The notes under the pieces: generated by a model
The model's database searches: none
Told to the model about the DNA's origin: nothing
Seen by the model: only the letters and a program-made list of their open reading frames with translations
Part shown: piece by piece, positions 62,370 through 64,000 of the stretch
Layout of the letters: each line of letters starts with the position of its first letter
Position numbering within the stretch: the stretch's first letter is position 1
Translations under genes and position numbers: made by a program
Assembly (NCBI GenBank): GCA_002320775.1
Contig: DCKY01000187.1
Span: 15,777 to 79,776, forward strand
Source of the DNA: Planctomycetes bacterium UBA1662
Lineage (GTDB): Bacteria; Planctomycetota; UBA8108
Direction: 5' to 3'
Length of the DNA stretch: 64,000 nt

Positions 62370-63011
62370 CAGGTCAGACGCGACGGGTTTTACCCCGCGA
62401 CTATATTAGAGTCTCCCCCTGCTACGGTGGAATCTCCAACCAGAAAAATCTTCGGGGCTGTCCGTTTCGGGCTCTCCCCGTGGTTTGTCAGTCTTGCGAG
62501 GTATCGAGTGACCGTTCAGGGAGCGAACCCGGATGAAAAAACGGACGAGTCCAGGACTCCTTTGGGGAAGTCCTGGACCACGTCTGAAACGGTATCGACG
62601 GGTCCGGGGAAGCGGAATCATGTCCAGCGGAGGTTGGCTGTAAAGCCATGGGTGGGACATGAATGTCCGCCCAGATTGTTAGCTTGGGTCTTGCTTCAAT
62701 TACGGAAGGGCGTACAGCCCCGAACCAATCATGAGGAACTTTATCGGTTTTATGTCACCGGTATGTCACCGCAGGAAGTATTTTCACATGAGCGGGAAGA
62801 AGAAACAGGCCGGATGTTCGGCATTTGGCAGGTTCCCACGTCCGATTTCGTTATTTTCAGCGGCGCCTGGAGTTTCTGTGAACCTTACCGGTCTTTCACA
62901 TGAGAGGCCTCCTCCATTTTGGTGTTTGTGGGTACAGGGGGATGGCCTACAATCCCTCCCTTTTGCACAGAACAGCTAAATAGAAAACAACAGAACGAGG
63001 TATTGGAACAG
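62370..63011. other. Intergenic stretch before ppdK
   Basis: About 640 bases between two genes running apart. Short frames here have no recognisable motif. A hairpin is visible at 62650-62672 (GGGTGG, bulge, ACA, TGAA loop, TGT, CCGCCC). A short tandem repeat TATGTCACCG occurs at 62753-62762 and 62764-62773. It probably holds long leaders and promoters of ugd and ppdK. Confidence 0.4.
62926..62953 (+). promoter_or_regulatory. Possible promoter for ppdK
   Basis: TTGTGG (62926-62931), 16 bases, then TACAAT (62948-62953), which matches the -10 consensus at five of six positions. It lies about 58 bases before the ATG at 63012. The -35 box is weak. Confidence 0.35.
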
Positions 63012-64000
63012 ATGAAGTACGTCTACTTCTTCGGCGCCGGCAAGGCGGAAGGTAATGGTTCGCAGAAGAACTTACTCGGCGGCAAGGGAGCCAACCTGGC
63101 CGAGATGGCGGGGCATCCGAAGCTCAAGCTGCCGGTACCGCCCGGCTTCACCGTCAGCACCGATGTCTGTACCTATTACTACGACAACCGTCGCCGCTAT
63201 CCGCCGGAGCTGAAGGCGCAGGTCGCCACCGCGATCCGCAAGACCGAGCGGGCCATGAAGAAGAAGTTCTGCGATCCGAAGAACCCGCTGCTCCTGTCGG
63301 TGCGCTCCGGTGCCAGGATCTCGATGCCCGGCATGATGGAGACCGTGCTCAACATCGGCCTGACCTCGAAGACCATCCCCGGCCTCATCAAGCAGACCGG
63401 CGGCAACGACCGCTTCGTCTACGATGCCTACCGCCGCCTGATCACCATGTACTCCGATGTCGTCATGGAGAAGGCGGCCGGGATCGAGCCCAAAGAGGGC
63501 AAGGGCATCCGCCACCAGATCGAGCATCTCTTTGAGAAGAAAAAGAAGGCCTTAGGAGTTACCGAGGATACCGATGTCGGTGCTGAGGATCTCAAGAGCC
63601 TCTGCGAGGACATGAAGAAGCTGGTGAAGAAGGTGCTCGGCAAGTCCTTCCCGGATGATGGCGAGAAGCAGCTCTGGGGCGGACTGGGTGCCGTCTTCGC
63701 CTCCTGGAACGGCATGCGGGCGATCAAGTACCGTGAGGTAGAGGGTATCCCGCATGAGTGGGGCACCGCGGTCAACGTCCAGACCATGGTCTTCGGCAAT
63801 ATGGGAGACACCTGCGCCACCGGTGTCGCCTTCAGCCGTGATCCCGGCAGAGACGTTAAAGACATCTTTTACGGCGAATACCTGGTCAACGCCCAGGGCG
63901 AGGACGTGGTCGCCGGGATCCGCACCCCGGCCCCGATCAACAAGGCATCTCAGTCCGCGGACAACAAGGACCTGGTGACCCTCGAGAAGCTCATGCCCGG
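63012..64000 (+). CDS. ppdK: Pyruvate, phosphate dikinase (N-terminal part; gene continues past the window)
   Basis: The first 329 residues of a PPDK are visible. The enzyme interconverts pyruvate, ATP and phosphate with PEP, AMP and diphosphate. The start is ATG 63012, reading MKYVYFFGAGKAEGNGSQKN. The ATP-binding domain shows LLGGKGANLAEMAGHPKLKL, PVPPGFTVSTDVCTYYY, LLSVRSGARISMPGMMETVL, and MVFGNMGDTCATGVAFSRDP. The phosphohistidine and PEP-binding domains lie beyond the window. Third positions are strongly G/C, suggesting high expression. It is related in its ATP domain to the fusion protein at 48005-52435 but is a separate, canonical enzyme. Confidence 0.95.
   Translation, partial: MKYVYFFGAGKAEGNGSQKNLLGGKGANLAEMAGHPKLKLPVPPGFTVSTDVCTYYYDNRRRYPPELKAQVATAIRKTERAMKKKFCDPKNPLLLSVRSGARISMPGMMETVLNIGLTSKTIPGLIKQTGGNDRFVYDAYRRLITMYSDVVMEKAAGIEPKEGKGIRHQIEHLFEKKKKALGVTEDTDVGAEDLKSLCEDMKKLVKKVLGKSFPDDGEKQLWGGLGAVFASWNGMRAIKYREVEGIPHEWGTAVNVQTMVFGNMGDTCATGVAFSRDPGRDVKDIFYGEYLVNAQGEDVVAGIRTPAPINKASQSADNKDLVTLEKLMP

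Noticed and set aside
62217..62903. 228-codon plus-strand frame overlapping the 5' end of ugd
   Set aside because: The overlap with ugd is out of frame with any known family and the rest has no motif.

Overview
The window is about 64 kb of high-GC bacterial chromosome with ordinary coding density and many closely packed genes. The best guess for the source is a member of the Planctomycetota or a close relative. The reasons are two very large exported proteins that end in dockerin-type calcium repeats (one also carries lamin-tail, CotH-like and beta-helix modules), a hopanoid-side-chain radical SAM enzyme (HpnH), a lone EboE-type protein, and several conserved but unnamed proteins. This assignment is inferred from gene content. 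No rRNA or tRNA gene is visible to confirm it.

Layout. 1-5.3 kb: the end of a dockerin protein, a DUF445 membrane protein, a DUF6065-like protein, PEP carboxykinase and a conserved unknown. 5.4-12.9 kb: a site-2 protease, an aminotransferase, DusB, a DNA methyltransferase with a degenerate nuclease-like tail, a HAD phosphatase, thiol peroxidase and ProA. 13-21 kb: HpnH with a small partner, then a 1949-residue exported LTD/CotH/beta-helix/dockerin protein. 20.9-28 kb: PlsC, RsmD, RluD, three envelope-associated unknowns, and an ECF sigma factor with its anti-sigma partner. 28.1-28.5 kb: a gene-free block that looks like an independent structured RNA with its own promoter and intrinsic terminator. 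28.7-41 kb: a YihY/BrkB protein, a 1579-residue ATPase-TPR-GAF-HTH regulator, a PIG-L deacetylase, an unknown, EboE, dTDP-glucose dehydratase and an MsbA-like ABC exporter. 41-45 kb: a compact biotin operon (bioB-F-D-A). 45-64 kb: a D12-class adenine methyltransferase, TyrA-ACT, a 1476-residue membrane fusion protein, a histidine kinase with a PhnD-like binding protein, PolA, NamZ, ProB, UDP-glucose dehydrogenase and the start of pyruvate phosphate dikinase.

How the genes fit together. PEP carboxykinase and pyruvate phosphate dikinase sit at opposite ends and both act at the PEP/pyruvate/oxaloacetate node. ProA and ProB are both present but 47 kb apart. Biotin synthesis from pimeloyl-thioester onward is complete, but no pimelate-making gene is nearby. 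Several genes serve the envelope: HpnH, PlsC, RfbB, Ugd, the ABC exporter, NamZ and PIG-L.

The most unusual object is the protein at 48005-52435. It joins N-terminal membrane helices, two rhodanese domains with intact cysteines, a YidC/Oxa1-like membrane region, a PEP-synthase or rifampicin-phosphotransferase-like ATP-grasp and phosphohistidine module, and a PilZ-like tail in one chain. The candidate RNA at 28.1-28.5 kb is the second object worth attention.
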